The notes: a model not told the origin generated them from the sequence alone. Shown: positions 55,080 through 63,916, counted from the stretch's first letter. The stretch is DNA of 64,000 nucleotides from Holophaga foetida DSM 6591 (GCF_000242615.2 NZ_KI912268.1:1051362-1115361), one strand, 5' to 3'. Program-made: numbers and translations.

Positions 55080-55411
55080 GCCCCCAGGTTAGCGCAGAGG
55101 GCCATCTGGGACTCGGCCAAGTCAGTTCACTTCCGGGGCGTAAAGGAAGAGGATTCCCCCAAATCGCAGCGACAACGCCCTACATTTTGGGCCTAAACCA
55201 TTTTTGATTAATAACCATAAAGCCTTCAAAACCCAAAAAGCCCCGCGAATCAGACGGGTAGCACCTCAAAACAATCAAGCCTATCTCATGATAAAAAAGA
55301 TGCCACACATGAAAATTACGGCTTGTAAATAATTTAAATAAACCCAATATTGATGCGCCACAAATCCGAAAACCAGGCATTGCGGTTCTTCAACCGCAGG
55401 AAAGGAGTCAT
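55080..55411. other. 332-bp spacer, AT-rich in its right half
   Basis: The left 100 bp is GC-rich; from about 55187 to 55375 the sequence turns AT-rich (AATAATTTAAATAAA near 55326), unlike the rest of the window. No gene or repeat was recognised. It probably contains the promoter of the following unknown gene pair and may mark a junction with acquired DNA. Confidence 0.55.
55381..55398 (+). promoter_or_regulatory. stem-loop directly before the ribosome-binding site of the 1127-aa gene
   Basis: TGCGGTT-CTTC-AACCGCA, a perfect 7-bp stem with a four-base loop, ends 3 bp before AAAGGAG and 13 bp before the ATG at 55412. It may stabilise the 5' end of the mRNA or control translation start. Confidence 0.55.
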
Positions 55412-58400
55412 ATGCCAAGCAAGCGCGCACCACAAAAAACCCAGGCCAACACTGCGGCCCCCGCCGCAGGAAGAAAGGTGACCCTCACATCGAAAACCGC
55501 TCGCCGCATCGTGCGGGGTACCGACTTCCTGAACCCGGATTCAGCCATTTCCAAGACCGCGGTCCTGGATGCCCGGGTCAAGGCCGCTACAAGGTTCCAC
55601 CTCGAACTCACGGAAGCCCGGAAACACCTTTTGCAAATCGGGGAACTTCTCAAGCCCAAGAACCTCCCGGCCCATCTCATAGGAAGACTCCTCCATCCCG
55701 ACGGCAGCAGTTCGGCCCGGGTCCAGATCAATGTCACCCTCGGGGCCTGGGACCACCGGAGTATCATCACCAACAACGAAGGCGCCTTTGACCTTCCCCT
55801 CCCAGCTTCCCAGGGCTTCCCCAAGGACGGACTGGTCCTAGAAATCCGGGGGGCCAACACCGCCCTCAGCCTCACCCTCGCCCAAAAGGATGTGGCCACC
55901 AACGGACTGGTGGGGGACTTGGTAATCAAGCATGTCCTGACCCCTCTGCCCCTCAGCATCGTGGCCCAGCTGGAGGCCATCCTCCCTGCTGGATCCAGTC
56001 CGAGTGGCGCCGAGAGTGCTTCCTCCGGAGAGGCCGCCACCCAACCCACCGTGGGCATGGGCGAGGAGGGTGCCAACCTCGTCTACAGACCCAATACCTC
56101 CGTGGACCGTTTCCCCTATTCCATATTCATCCGGCTCGTGGAACCCCGCACCAGCATCGTCACTCCTGCCCTCAAGTTCGGGAAAGAAACCTTCACGCTG
56201 GTGGCGGACTACTATCCCCTCTCCGAGAACAACGATGTCAACGTGACCTACGTGGACCGAGTGCCTGTGGACCAGCCGATCAGCGTGGACGGGTTCCGCG
56301 ACCAGCTGATCGGTGTGGGGGACGACAACACCGTCGGGTCCTATGAGACCGTGGCCATGGCCGGAACGCTGGGACTGGGCTACCTCGTCCACATGGCCCA
56401 GCAGTGGACGCCCAAGGGCCTCTGCCTGGGGAACCTGGTCTATTCCCTGCCCCTTGCCCCGGGAGAGCAGCAGAAGGTGGCCATCTTCGAGCGCCGGGAC
56501 ACGAGTTACGTCACGGAATCCGAAAGCCTGTCGGTCGAAGAATCCGCCTCATTCAGCCAGGACACGGACGCCTCCACCGCAGCCACCTTCGATTCCGCCT
56601 TCAGCGAAGTGGAATCCGGGGGCAGCAACTTCTCCAGCAAATCCAAGTCGGGCGGGGGAGGCTGGAGCATCATCATCGCCAGCGGTGGAGGCGGCAGCTC
56701 CTCATCCAGCGGCAGTTCCTCCAGCTGGCTCCAAGGACAGCGGGACTATGCCTCCCGGGCCGCCGAGAACGTCCATACCAGCGTCGAACGGGCCGCTTCG
56801 GACCGACGACGCGCCACGCGCACAGGCATGCGGCTGGCGGCGTCCTCCGAGTCCATGGATGTCACCACCCGGGTCATCACCAACCACAACCACACCCGGG
56901 CCCTGACCCTGCAGTACTGGGAGGTCCAGCGCCTCTACGAGATCTCCTCCAATGTCGAGGGGGTGAGCCTGGTCTGCCTAGTCCCCCTGGAGGTGGTGCG
57001 CTTCCTGGCTGCGGGCCAGACCCTGCACCTGGCCTCCACCACGCCGGTGGATACCCGCTCAGAGATCCTGGAACGCTATCGCCAGATCCTCAAGCACGCT
57101 GACATCCTCGAACAGCGACTGCCCCGGGCCTTACGTTACGGCCTCACCCTATTGCGCCAGTTCGCCGCCGACCCCACCGCCACCTTTTCGGTCGCTGGCG
57201 GGGCCGCCGAGGACGTCATCCATATCCAGCTCAAGGGGAGTTTCCTGCCCTTCGAGGAGATATACGTCTCAGCCGTCACCAAGCGCGGCACCCGCCTGGG
57301 TCCAGTGCGCCTGACCGGGACAGTGGACGCGATCCCCGACGTCATGGGCGACTACGAGCATTCCTTCGCCACGGAGGATGCCCTGGTGGGCGAACTGAGG
57401 CGACGTCGAGCCGAAGGCCGGTACACCCTCCAGGGGGACATGGCCGTGCCACCCACCCTGGCCCGCAACGAGATCGTCGGCTTCGAGGTGACACGCCGAT
57501 TCCGGCAGTTCGACTACGACCTGGTCAACCCCGCAGCCCAGTCCCTGGTCTTCCTGAACGCCATCTTCGGGGCCCAGTTCGCCATGCCGGACAATCCACC
57601 CGACCATCTGGTGGCAGGCACGGTCCATCTCACGCCCCAGAAACTGGAATCGATTCTGGGAGGCCCCTTGGCCTGGGAATTCGACGCCAAGATCAAGGCC
57701 CTTGGGGGAAGCGGGGAAGAGACCTACGTAAGCGGCTACATCTCCAGTTCCTCTCCCCAGATTCTCCCGCCCAACGCCTACCCCATCCCTGCCCTCCAGC
57801 TCGCCCCGGTGCTCCGCTACTCGCAGCTCCTGGAAATCGAGCGGATGCTCCAGCATGTGGTCCAGAACACCGTGCTCTACTCCAAGGCCGTATGGCAGTC
57901 CGTCACCCCAGAGGAGCGGGCCATCATGCTGGAAGGCTTCACCATCGGCGTTCCCGAGGGTGGCATCCAGGACGAAACCCAGACGGTCCCCCTCCTCAAC
58001 TGTGTGGAAAACAGGGTTCTGGGCTTCTTCGGAAACTCCATGATCATGCCCTTCTTCATCCCCAAGCAGGTCACTGATTCAATGGACTTCGACAACGCTC
58101 AGGTGCAAGGCACCTTGATGGAGTTCCACAAGCGGAGCTTCACGCCCAAGAAGTCCGTCGTCGCCCTTCCAACCCGAGGCGTCCTGGGCGAAGCGGTGCT
58201 GGGCAGCTGCCCCTCGGCCGAGAAGATCGACCTCACGCGGTTCTGGAACTGGGCCGACAGCCCCTCGGACACCGCCCCCGAAATCTCGGCGGTCACCATG
58301 CCCACCACCCAGGCCTCCCTCACCAGCGGACTCCAGGCCCCCAGCGCCCTCACGGGTCTCACCCCGCTCATCAACAATATCAACGCCACGCCCACCATCC

Positions 58401-58795
58401 CCGGTTCCGACGGGGCGCTCCTCCAGGCCCTGGCCAAGGAGGCCTCGGCCCAGAGGGGCTTCGACACCAGCCTCACGGGCTCTGAACAGCTTGCCAAGCT
58501 CATCCTGGGCGACCAGAGCAATGCCAACAGCGCCCGGGCCGATGCCCTCAAGACCACCCGGGACCTCAGCGCCCAGACCATCGCCACCGCGGGCAACCTC
58601 ATCGGCGGCAAGATGGGCAATCCGACCGCAGGCTCCACCGCCGCCAGCGCCGTATACGGAACCAAGAGCGACGCCTCGCCAAGCGGAAGCGCCGCCGCCA
58701 AGCCAGCCACGGGCGCGACGGGTGCCAGCGGTGCAACCGGTGCGACAGGCGCCAGCGGTGCTACAGGTGCCAGCGGCGCCACGGGCGGACACTAG
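55412..58795 (+). CDS. unknown 1127-aa protein with collagen-like tail
   Basis: I do not recognise the protein. Visible parts: basic N-terminus (1-60); a beta-sandwich-like region resembling carboxypeptidase regulatory domains (about 86-160, LIGRLLHPDGSSSARVQINV, NNEGAFDLPLP); a low-complexity acidic Ser-rich stretch (about 365-405), a Gly/Ser-rich stretch (about 403-440) and a helical RAAENVHTSVERAASDRRRATRTG segment; a motif NHNHTRALTLQYWEV (491-505); a long globular region to about 990; then an Ala/Ser/Thr-rich part ending in Gly-Ala-Thr/Ser triplets (about 1099-1127). No signal peptide, membrane helix or catalytic motif is evident. AAAGGAG lies 5 nt before the ATG. Its only partner is the next gene, 30 bp downstream. 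It may be a structural, surface or particle component. Confidence 0.55.
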   Translation: MPSKRAPQKTQANTAAPAAGRKVTLTSKTARRIVRGTDFLNPDSAISKTAVLDARVKAATRFHLELTEARKHLLQIGELLKPKNLPAHLIGRLLHPDGSSSARVQINVTLGAWDHRSIITNNEGAFDLPLPASQGFPKDGLVLEIRGANTALSLTLAQKDVATNGLVGDLVIKHVLTPLPLSIVAQLEAILPAGSSPSGAESASSGEAATQPTVGMGEEGANLVYRPNTSVDRFPYSIFIRLVEPRTSIVTPALKFGKETFTLVADYYPLSENNDVNVTYVDRVPVDQPISVDGFRDQLIGVGDDNTVGSYETVAMAGTLGLGYLVHMAQQWTPKGLCLGNLVYSLPLAPGEQQKVAIFERRDTSYVTESESLSVEESASFSQDTDASTAATFDSAFSEVESGGSNFSSKSKSGGGGWSIIIASGGGGSSSSSGSSSSWLQGQRDYASRAAENVHTSVERAASDRRRATRTGMRLAASSESMDVTTRVITNHNHTRALTLQYWEVQRLYEISSNVEGVSLVCLVPLEVVRFLAAGQTLHLASTTPVDTRSEILERYRQILKHADILEQRLPRALRYGLTLLRQFAADPTATFSVAGGAAEDVIHIQLKGSFLPFEEIYVSAVTKRGTRLGPVRLTGTVDAIPDVMGDYEHSFATEDALVGELRRRRAEGRYTLQGDMAVPPTLARNEIVGFEVTRRFRQFDYDLVNPAAQSLVFLNAIFGAQFAMPDNPPDHLVAGTVHLTPQKLESILGGPLAWEFDAKIKALGGSGEETYVSGYISSSSPQILPPNAYPIPALQLAPVLRYSQLLEIERMLQHVVQNTVLYSKAVWQSVTPEERAIMLEGFTIGVPEGGIQDETQTVPLLNCVENRVLGFFGNSMIMPFFIPKQVTDSMDFDNAQVQGTLMEFHKRSFTPKKSVVALPTRGVLGEAVLGSCPSAEKIDLTRFWNWADSPSDTAPEISAVTMPTTQASLTSGLQAPSALTGLTPLINNINATPTIPGSDGALLQALAKEASAQRGFDTSLTGSEQLAKLILGDQSNANSARADALKTTRDLSAQTIATAGNLIGGKMGNPTAGSTAASAVYGTKSDASPSGSAAAKPATGATGASGATGATGASGATGASGATGGH

Positions 58796-58825
58796 TGAGC
58801 CAGCCACATCCCAACAGGAGTCGAT

Positions 58826-59785
58826 ATGAGCGATGAAACAACCAGCACCACCCTCACCGAGGAAGGAACCCTCCAGGCCCTGATGGGCATCATCCAGCAG
58901 GTCGGAAGCCAGGAGGCCTGGGATGCCCAGAACATCCTCATGCGCCGTCTGGCCCTCCAGGGCGACGTGGTGGGCTCCCGGGTCCCAGCCCCCAGGAACA
59001 TTTCGGAGATCGGTGGCTACATCAACCTCCTCAGCGAGCTGGGACAGGGCGAGATGCGTTCCCAGACACTGGCGGGCATCCTGGGCGTAGCGGGACCCAA
59101 TCCGCCCCTCGGATGGTCCACAAGCAGGCCGGCCCTGCACATGGTCTCCGTGCCCAACGACCGTCCCGAAGGGGCAGCTCAGCCCATGACGCCCCTCACC
59201 GTAGCAGTCCGAAGCGATTTCCTGGCCGGTCTCCAGGCCGCCCAAGACTACCTCCATGCAAGGGGATGCGCTTTGCCCCTCCTTTCGGCTTATGCCGGAC
59301 TACCCTCCACCGTGCCGACGACCCCCCTGCCCTGCTTGGGCAGGGGTCTGGCCCTCGTCCCCGCCGCAGCCCTCGCGGATCCGGCCACCGATCCCCTGGC
59401 CCTGGCCCGCCCATCGGGCAGCACCGGAGCCTACGGCATCGTGGCCCGGGTCCTGAGCCCCGGCAGCGTGGCCGTACCCCCAGCGGACTGGGAGGTATTG
59501 AAGGCCGATGCCGCATCCTGTTCGCCCCAGACGGTGGCCGGAGCCTTCTACGTGCCTTTGGCCCCGGTCCTGGCCACAGCTGGCTTCTACTCGCCTATCC
59601 CGCTGCCTCTTCCAGCCTCGAACCAGGACATCGCCTGGACCCGCTTGGCCAACGTCACCAGTCTGGTGCCGGGGGTCACCCTCCTGGGGGACGAATTGGC
59701 CCGCATCTACACCGCCTCGGAAATCTCCGGCAGCATCTTTGCCGACAAGCTGAGCTGGGTGTGGAACGGAAACGCATTCGCATAG
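58826..59785 (+). CDS. unknown 319-aa protein, partner of the 1127-aa protein
   Basis: I do not recognise it. The N-terminal 60 residues are Thr/Glu/Gln-rich and helical (EEGTLQALMGIIQQVGSQEAWDAQNILMRRL); the rest is Ala/Pro/Leu-rich with probable beta structure (PLTVAVRSDFLAGLQAAQDYL, GAYGIVARVLSPGSVAVPP, GAFYVPLAPVLATAGFYSPIPLPLPAS) and an aromatic end (DKLSWVWNGNAFA). Two Cys, no signal or helix. CAGGAG lies 5 nt before the ATG and the 30-bp gap to the large gene implies an operon. It is followed by a hairpin repeat and a MITE. Confidence 0.55.
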   Translation: MSDETTSTTLTEEGTLQALMGIIQQVGSQEAWDAQNILMRRLALQGDVVGSRVPAPRNISEIGGYINLLSELGQGEMRSQTLAGILGVAGPNPPLGWSTSRPALHMVSVPNDRPEGAAQPMTPLTVAVRSDFLAGLQAAQDYLHARGCALPLLSAYAGLPSTVPTTPLPCLGRGLALVPAAALADPATDPLALARPSGSTGAYGIVARVLSPGSVAVPPADWEVLKADAASCSPQTVAGAFYVPLAPVLATAGFYSPIPLPLPASNQDIAWTRLANVTSLVPGVTLLGDELARIYTASEISGSIFADKLSWVWNGNAFA

Positions 59786-59795
59786 GAAGAGCGCT

Positions 59796-59871
59796 CACGC
59801 GGAGTCGCGGAGAAGCGGAGGAAAGCAAGCCCATTGATGGCTCTTCTCCGCGCCCTCCCCGCCTCCGCGTG
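59796..59871. repeat. palindromic repeat downstream of the unknown gene pair
   Basis: Arms CACGCGGAGTCGCGGAGAAG and, on the other side, CTTCTCCGCGCCCTCC...CTCCGCGTG. The ends CACGCGGAG/CTCCGCGTG are the same as in the hairpin between nifI2 and nifD (1226-1298). It is probably an mRNA 3'-end structure for the upstream operon. Confidence 0.65.
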
Positions 59872-59879
59872 AACAGCTA

Positions 59880-60077
59880 GTGTGGTGTCCCGTTGAAATG
59901 CGAACCATTCAAAGCGGCTCTGACAGCACACTTGGCAGGGGTTTGGGGGCACGGCAGTGCCCCCAAGGGGGTGACAGAAAAGCACGCACCGCGTGCTTTT
60001 CGCCAAAGGGGCCATGCCCCGATGGAAGTGTGGCGGCCCCCCAAGGGGGTGGTCCCAGTTATTCAGGGCCACCACAC
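59880..60077. mobile_element. 198-bp MITE with IS630-like ends and TA duplication
   Basis: Ends are GTGTGGTGTCCC and, complemented from the right, GTGTGGTGGCCC (11 of 12 match). Directly outside both ends is TA (59878-59879 and 60078-60079), within C-TA-G on the left and TA-G on the right, which rebuilds CTAG, the target preferred by IS630-type elements. No open frame; inside are hairpins GGGGGCAC-GGCA-GTGCCCCC-like, AAAAGCACG/CGTGCTTTT, and GGGGCC-AT-GCCCC-like. Confidence 0.75.
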
Positions 60078-60140
60078 TAGTTCCGGACTTCCCATCCAAG
60101 GGATCTCAGCGAGAAATCAAGGAAATCCCATAGGAAAGAA

Positions 60141-61364
60141 CTACTTTGATGCGGTTTCCACCTTGGGCGCGCGCAGGAACCAGGCCAGGATGGCGGCGGC
60201 CACAAGCATCACACCGCAGATCAGATAGGCCTTGTCGTAGGACCCGAAGAGGTCCCGCACCCTTCCTCCCAGGAGGGAACCGAACACACCCGCCACGCCG
60301 AACCCCGTGAACACCAGGCCGTAATTCACGCCCATGTTGCGCAGGCCGTAGTAGTCGGCGGTGATGGCCGGCATCAGGGTGAAGACCGTGCCGTAGCAAA
60401 GCCCCAGGAGGGAGGTTCCCAGAGCGAGGCTCATGGGATCCGTATAGCGCGCGAAGAAGAACAGGTTGATGGCCTGTGCACCGAAGGCGATCAGCATCGT
60501 GGTCGTGCGTCCGAGGCGGTCGGACACAGCGCCGCTGATGAAGCGCCCCAGGGTGTTGAAGACCGCCAGGAGCATCACGAGCACGAAGCCGGCCTCCCAG
60601 TGGGCCTGCCCCTTGGCGATGATCGGAGCGTTCGCAATGATCATCAGGCCAGCCGAGGCCGTGAGCACATACATCAGCCAGAGCAGATAGAACTGGGGAG
60701 TGCGCAGCATCTCGTGCCACTCCACATCCGGGCGCTGGGGAAGGTTCCGGGCAGGCCCGGAAGCGGCACCCGCAGGCACGAAACCCTTGGGGGGATCGGT
60801 GAGGAACTGGGCCAGGATGAGGATGATCACGGCAGAGCCGATTCCGAGGATCAGGAAGGTCGTGGGAATCGAGGTCTTCGCCAGCAGGAACTGGGTCAGG
60901 GGCGACATGAAGACCGCCGCCAGGCCCACGCCGCTGACCACGATGCCCGTGATGAGGCCCTTGCGTGCCGGGGGGAACCACTTCACTGCCGCAGGCGTGG
61001 TGGCGGAGTAGGCCAGACCGATGCCCGCCCCCCCCACCAGACCGAAGCTCAGCAGGATGAGCATGGGGGAGGTGGAGAAAGAAGAGGCGGCAATCCCCAG
61101 GCCAAAGAGCAGGCCCCCGAGGGAGGCCACACGGCGGGGTCCAAGCTTGTCCTGCGCCCGACCGGCGAACACCATCATGATGGCGAAGGAGGCGGTGGAA
61201 ATCGCAAAGGGCATGGCCGCCTGGGTCTTCGTCCAGTGCCATTGCATGGCCAGGGCCTTCCCCATCACACCCCAGGCGTAGAGGGTACCCAGCAGGAGAT
61301 TCACACCGAGTCCTGCAAGGACGACAACCCATCCACGAACGGATGGCTTCTGCGAGTCGGACAT
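60141..61364 (-). CDS. OFA-family MFS transporter (oxalate/formate antiporter-like)
   Basis: 407-aa permease with 12 predicted helices. It carries the family signs LLLGTLYAWGVMGKAL near the start, AGRAQDKLGPRRVASLGGLLFGLG (MFS motif A-like), VGGAGIGLAYSATTPAAVKWFPPARKGLITGIVVSGVGLAAVF, and SGAVSDRLGRTTT. The usual substrates are small carboxylates such as oxalate, formate, lactate or pyruvate; the one here is not known. ATG 61364 has GGGAGA 6 nt upstream, so the longer frame (61442) is rejected. Convergent with the unknown pair across the MITE. Confidence 0.88.
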   Translation of the reverse strand: MSDSQKPSVRGWVVVLAGLGVNLLLGTLYAWGVMGKALAMQWHWTKTQAAMPFAISTASFAIMMVFAGRAQDKLGPRRVASLGGLLFGLGIAASSFSTSPMLILLSFGLVGGAGIGLAYSATTPAAVKWFPPARKGLITGIVVSGVGLAAVFMSPLTQFLLAKTSIPTTFLILGIGSAVIILILAQFLTDPPKGFVPAGAASGPARNLPQRPDVEWHEMLRTPQFYLLWLMYVLTASAGLMIIANAPIIAKGQAHWEAGFVLVMLLAVFNTLGRFISGAVSDRLGRTTTMLIAFGAQAINLFFFARYTDPMSLALGTSLLGLCYGTVFTLMPAITADYYGLRNMGVNYGLVFTGFGVAGVFGSLLGGRVRDLFGSYDKAYLICGVMLVAAAILAWFLRAPKVETASK

Positions 61365-61516
61365 TATGGCTCTCCCTGGGAGCTGGACGCGGAGCGTCGG
61401 TGGGGGGGGTCGAAATGCAGAAACCAGCGTATCGCGAACCACAGCCAGCCGTCTGTCTCCAAATAGGCGCGGAACTGTCAGCCCGGGATCCGCGATCCGA
61501 TGGATGATGGTAGTGG

Positions 61517-62515
61517 ATGGTAATGATGCTAGATGAATCCAACTCCCTGCAAGAAATCCTGGCGTACTTCGCTGATGGAAGCCCAGACCCCGGCCATCTC
61601 TTCCAGGAGGGGCTCGCCCTGCTCGTGCGGTATACCGGAGTCGACCGGGCCATGCTGGCGGCCAAGACCCCCTATGGCCTGGAAACCCTTTACTGGGCCA
61701 CCCCGGAGGGAGTCACAGCCCCGGATTACAGTCCCATGCCCGCCACGTCCTACTGCCAGGCAGCCCTTGGCGCTTCTTCTCCCCGGCTGGTCATCCAGGA
61801 CGCGACCCAGGACCCGGCCTGGCTGGCTCACCCCGCCCACCAGGAATTGGGCATCCGCGCCTATCTGGGGCTTCCCGTCGGACGCCACCCCCTGGGCGTC
61901 CTCTCCCTGCAATCAGCCAGCCCCAGGGAATTTCAGCCCATGGAGGTCCTCCTGGCGGAAGGGATCGCCTCCCTGTTTGCACGAATCCTTGAAGTGGAGC
62001 AGTCCCGGGAGGAGCTGCGCCGCAAGGACGAGGTCCTGGCCCTCCACAACGCCGTAGCCGACGACCACGCCCTTGAGCATCCCAAGACCCAGCTCCCCAC
62101 CCGCCGCTACCTTGATATCTGGGTCCGGGCGAACCTTTCCAGGGCACGGAGATCCAGTGAAAAGATCGGCGTGGCAATCTTCGAGAGCCGTCGGATCCCC
62201 GGGGAGGCCCAGGCCTTGGAGAGCCTGACCCAGCACCTGCGGGGGGAGGACCTCCTAGTGGACCTGGGCAACCACCACATCCTCCTGGCGGCGCCCGGCT
62301 CCAACCACCAGCTCCTGGAGGGCCTGATGAAGCGGGTCCGCACCCTGCTGGGAACGCCCGTACCCATGGGTGCGACCCTCTGCGATCCGGAGACAGACCT
62401 GGAAGGGGACCGCCCCAGCCTTGATCCCGCCATCGAAAGGGCGCACCAAGCCCTCATGGAGGGCCTCGGGGGGGCACCGGATTCCATCGTCTGGCGGATG
62501 CGGCAGAAGACTTGA
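61517..62515 (+). CDS. GAF-domain protein with degenerate GGDEF-like domain
   Basis: 332 aa. GAF domain about 15-160 (VDRAMLAAKTPYGLETLYWA, LGIRAYLGLPVGRHPLGVLSLQSA), a coiled linker (EVEQSREELRRKDEVLAL), then a GGDEF-like fold opening TQLPTRRYLDIWV where the GG(D/E)EF signature is missing (LVDLGNHHILLAAPG). It therefore cannot make c-di-GMP in the usual way, and may be a receptor or scaffold. The start is uncertain among ATG 61517 and later Mets. It precedes siaB by 86 bp on the same strand, so it may work in the same pathway. Confidence 0.7.
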   Translation: MVMMLDESNSLQEILAYFADGSPDPGHLFQEGLALLVRYTGVDRAMLAAKTPYGLETLYWATPEGVTAPDYSPMPATSYCQAALGASSPRLVIQDATQDPAWLAHPAHQELGIRAYLGLPVGRHPLGVLSLQSASPREFQPMEVLLAEGIASLFARILEVEQSREELRRKDEVLALHNAVADDHALEHPKTQLPTRRYLDIWVRANLSRARRSSEKIGVAIFESRRIPGEAQALESLTQHLRGEDLLVDLGNHHILLAAPGSNHQLLEGLMKRVRTLLGTPVPMGATLCDPETDLEGDRPSLDPAIERAHQALMEGLGGAPDSIVWRMRQKT

Positions 62516-62601
62516 GGAGGATGTTACACGGGAGGCACGAGCTGGGTACGGGATCCGCCTAGCCTGGGAGAGTCAGGCTCGCCGCCTCCTGGAGTGTCCC
62601 A

Positions 62602-63153
62602 ATGCTCGCTGCCAATCACTACCGGATGAAAACCGAGAACAACCAGCAGGGGACCATTTTCTCTTTCAACGGTTTCATCTCGGAAGGCATCCTCTTCGCG
62701 CTTGGGGATGCGCTGAAGAAGAAACTCTCCATCGAAGAAACCGATGTCAGCACCATGAAGCGGGTCTTTTCCGTGTTCGTGGAACAGGCCCAGAACATCA
62801 TCCGATACTCCGCCGAAACCCTGGTCCAGGACGGCCAGGAAGCCAACCGCATCAGCTCCGGACTCCTCTCCGTCGGAAATGAGAACGGCCGATTCTTCGT
62901 AATCTGCGGCAATGTCATGAACCGCGAGAACGCCTCGCCGCTCCAGCAGCGCCTGGAGAAGATCCGGAATCTCGACCAGGCAGGCATCAAGGCCTACTAC
63001 ATGGAACGGATCAGGGACCCGGAGGAATCCTCCAGCAAGGGAGCCAATCTGGGGCTCATCGAGATCGCCCGTCGTTCCAGCGAGCCCATCCAATTCGATT
63101 TCCTGGATATTGACGAATCGACCACCTTTTATTGCATGAAAGCATTCATCTGA
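62602..63153 (+). CDS. siaB: SiaB-family protein kinase (DUF6272)
   Basis: 183 aa, GHKL-related Ser/Thr kinase. In Pseudomonas aeruginosa SiaB phosphorylates SiaC, thereby controlling the diguanylate cyclase SiaD. Seen: TIFSFNGFISEGILFALGDALKKKL, RVFSVFVEQAQNIIRYSAE (ATP-binding Asn region) and SSKGANLGLIEIARRS, all typical of the family. GGAG lies 8 nt before ATG 62602. The siaC gene follows after 14 bp. SiaA phosphatase and SiaD are not in the window. Confidence 0.85.
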   Translation: MLAANHYRMKTENNQQGTIFSFNGFISEGILFALGDALKKKLSIEETDVSTMKRVFSVFVEQAQNIIRYSAETLVQDGQEANRISSGLLSVGNENGRFFVICGNVMNRENASPLQQRLEKIRNLDQAGIKAYYMERIRDPEESSSKGANLGLIEIARRSSEPIQFDFLDIDESTTFYCMKAFI

Positions 63154-63167
63154 CAGCGGAGCTTCCC

Positions 63168-63548
63168 ATGGAAAACAAGTTCATCCCTGCCGGAGAGCGC
63201 TCCCCCGAAGTCGATTTCCGCTACGACCAGAACCACCTCGCCATGAGGGGGGAGGCCTACCCCGAGGATGCAGCCGCCTTCTTCGGCCCCCTCCTGAAGG
63301 ATCTGGCCGCCTACTGCGAGACGATCCAGGGTCAGGAGCTGTTGATAGCCTTCCAGATGGCCTACTTCAACACCAGCAGCGCCAAGGCCCTGATGAACAT
63401 GGTCCAGATACTGGAATCCGCCGCCCGTTCCGGCACAAAGGTGGCCATCCGCTGGCTCTTCACAGAAGACGATGATGTGATCCGTGAATTCGGAGAGGAC
63501 TTCTCCATGGAGTTAGAGCATGTCCGTTTCCAGCTCGTTCAGGTCTGA
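63168..63548 (+). CDS. siaC: SiaC-family regulatory phosphoprotein (DUF1987)
   Basis: 126 aa. The family core is present: SPEVDFRYDQNHLAMRGEAYPEDAAAFFGPLL and AYFNTSSAKALMNM, where Thr69 corresponds to the phosphorylated Thr of Pseudomonas SiaC (Thr68). In its unphosphorylated form SiaC activates SiaD there. GGAG lies 6 nt before ATG 63168. It forms an operon with siaB. Confidence 0.88.
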   Translation: MENKFIPAGERSPEVDFRYDQNHLAMRGEAYPEDAAAFFGPLLKDLAAYCETIQGQELLIAFQMAYFNTSSAKALMNMVQILESAARSGTKVAIRWLFTEDDDVIREFGEDFSMELEHVRFQLVQV

Positions 63549-63621
63549 ACAGGACTTCGACCTCTTCGACCATGAGAAGGGGGTGGTCCAGAGAGCCATC
63601 CATTCCCTGGACAAACAGTGA
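63520..63621 (+). pseudogene. truncated gene start downstream of siaC (33 codons)
   Basis: Frame MSVSSSFRSEQDFDLFDHEKGVVQRAIHSLDKQ then TGA, overlapping the siaC end by 29 bp. The acidic and then amphipathic helical sequence looks like the N-terminus of a signalling protein cut short. The stop lies right at the border of the hairpin at 63622 and of the element-derived sequence to its right, so the remainder was probably lost by insertion. It is too short to be sure; it may simply be chance coding. Confidence 0.35.
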
Positions 63622-63686
63622 GCATTTCGTCGGTGGGGCGTGGGCGAGGCTGCCTCAGGTAGACGGAGCCCCCACCGATGAAATGC
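63622..63686. repeat. large hairpin at the junction of siaC and the mobile-element-like sequence
   Basis: GCATTTCGTCGGTGGGG (63622-63638) pairs with CCCCACCGATGAAATGC (63670-63686), 16 of 17 bases, loop 31 nt. It starts at the end of the truncated frame and is followed by CTTG/GTTC-type sequence (TTGAACAAG at 63692-63700). It may be the terminator of the siaBC operon or an end of the element at the right edge. The 63687-63916 stretch shows no gene. Confidence 0.6.
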
Positions 63687-63916
63687 GGTGTTGAACAAGC
63701 CCGGAGCGGCGGGGGAGTTGGGCGAGGGCTATGGGGAAATCGCGCCTGCTGATCCACTTTTGGGGACGCCAGGTCCCCTGTCGCCCAGGGATTGCTGACT
63801 GCTGAGCCCGACAGTCCCGGCAGGGGCTTGGACCGAGTTGGCGTCATAGCAGGGCTTCGCCGTCCCGCCGTGGTGGAGGTCGTGGTGCAGGTGATGGATA
63901 GCTGAGAGGCTGACAG

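Noticed and set aside
58700..58792. Assembly artefact in the GAT/GAS coding repeat
   Set aside because: Codons vary between the triplets (for example gcgacg, gccagc, gcaacc), so the repeat is real coding sequence, not a simple duplication error.
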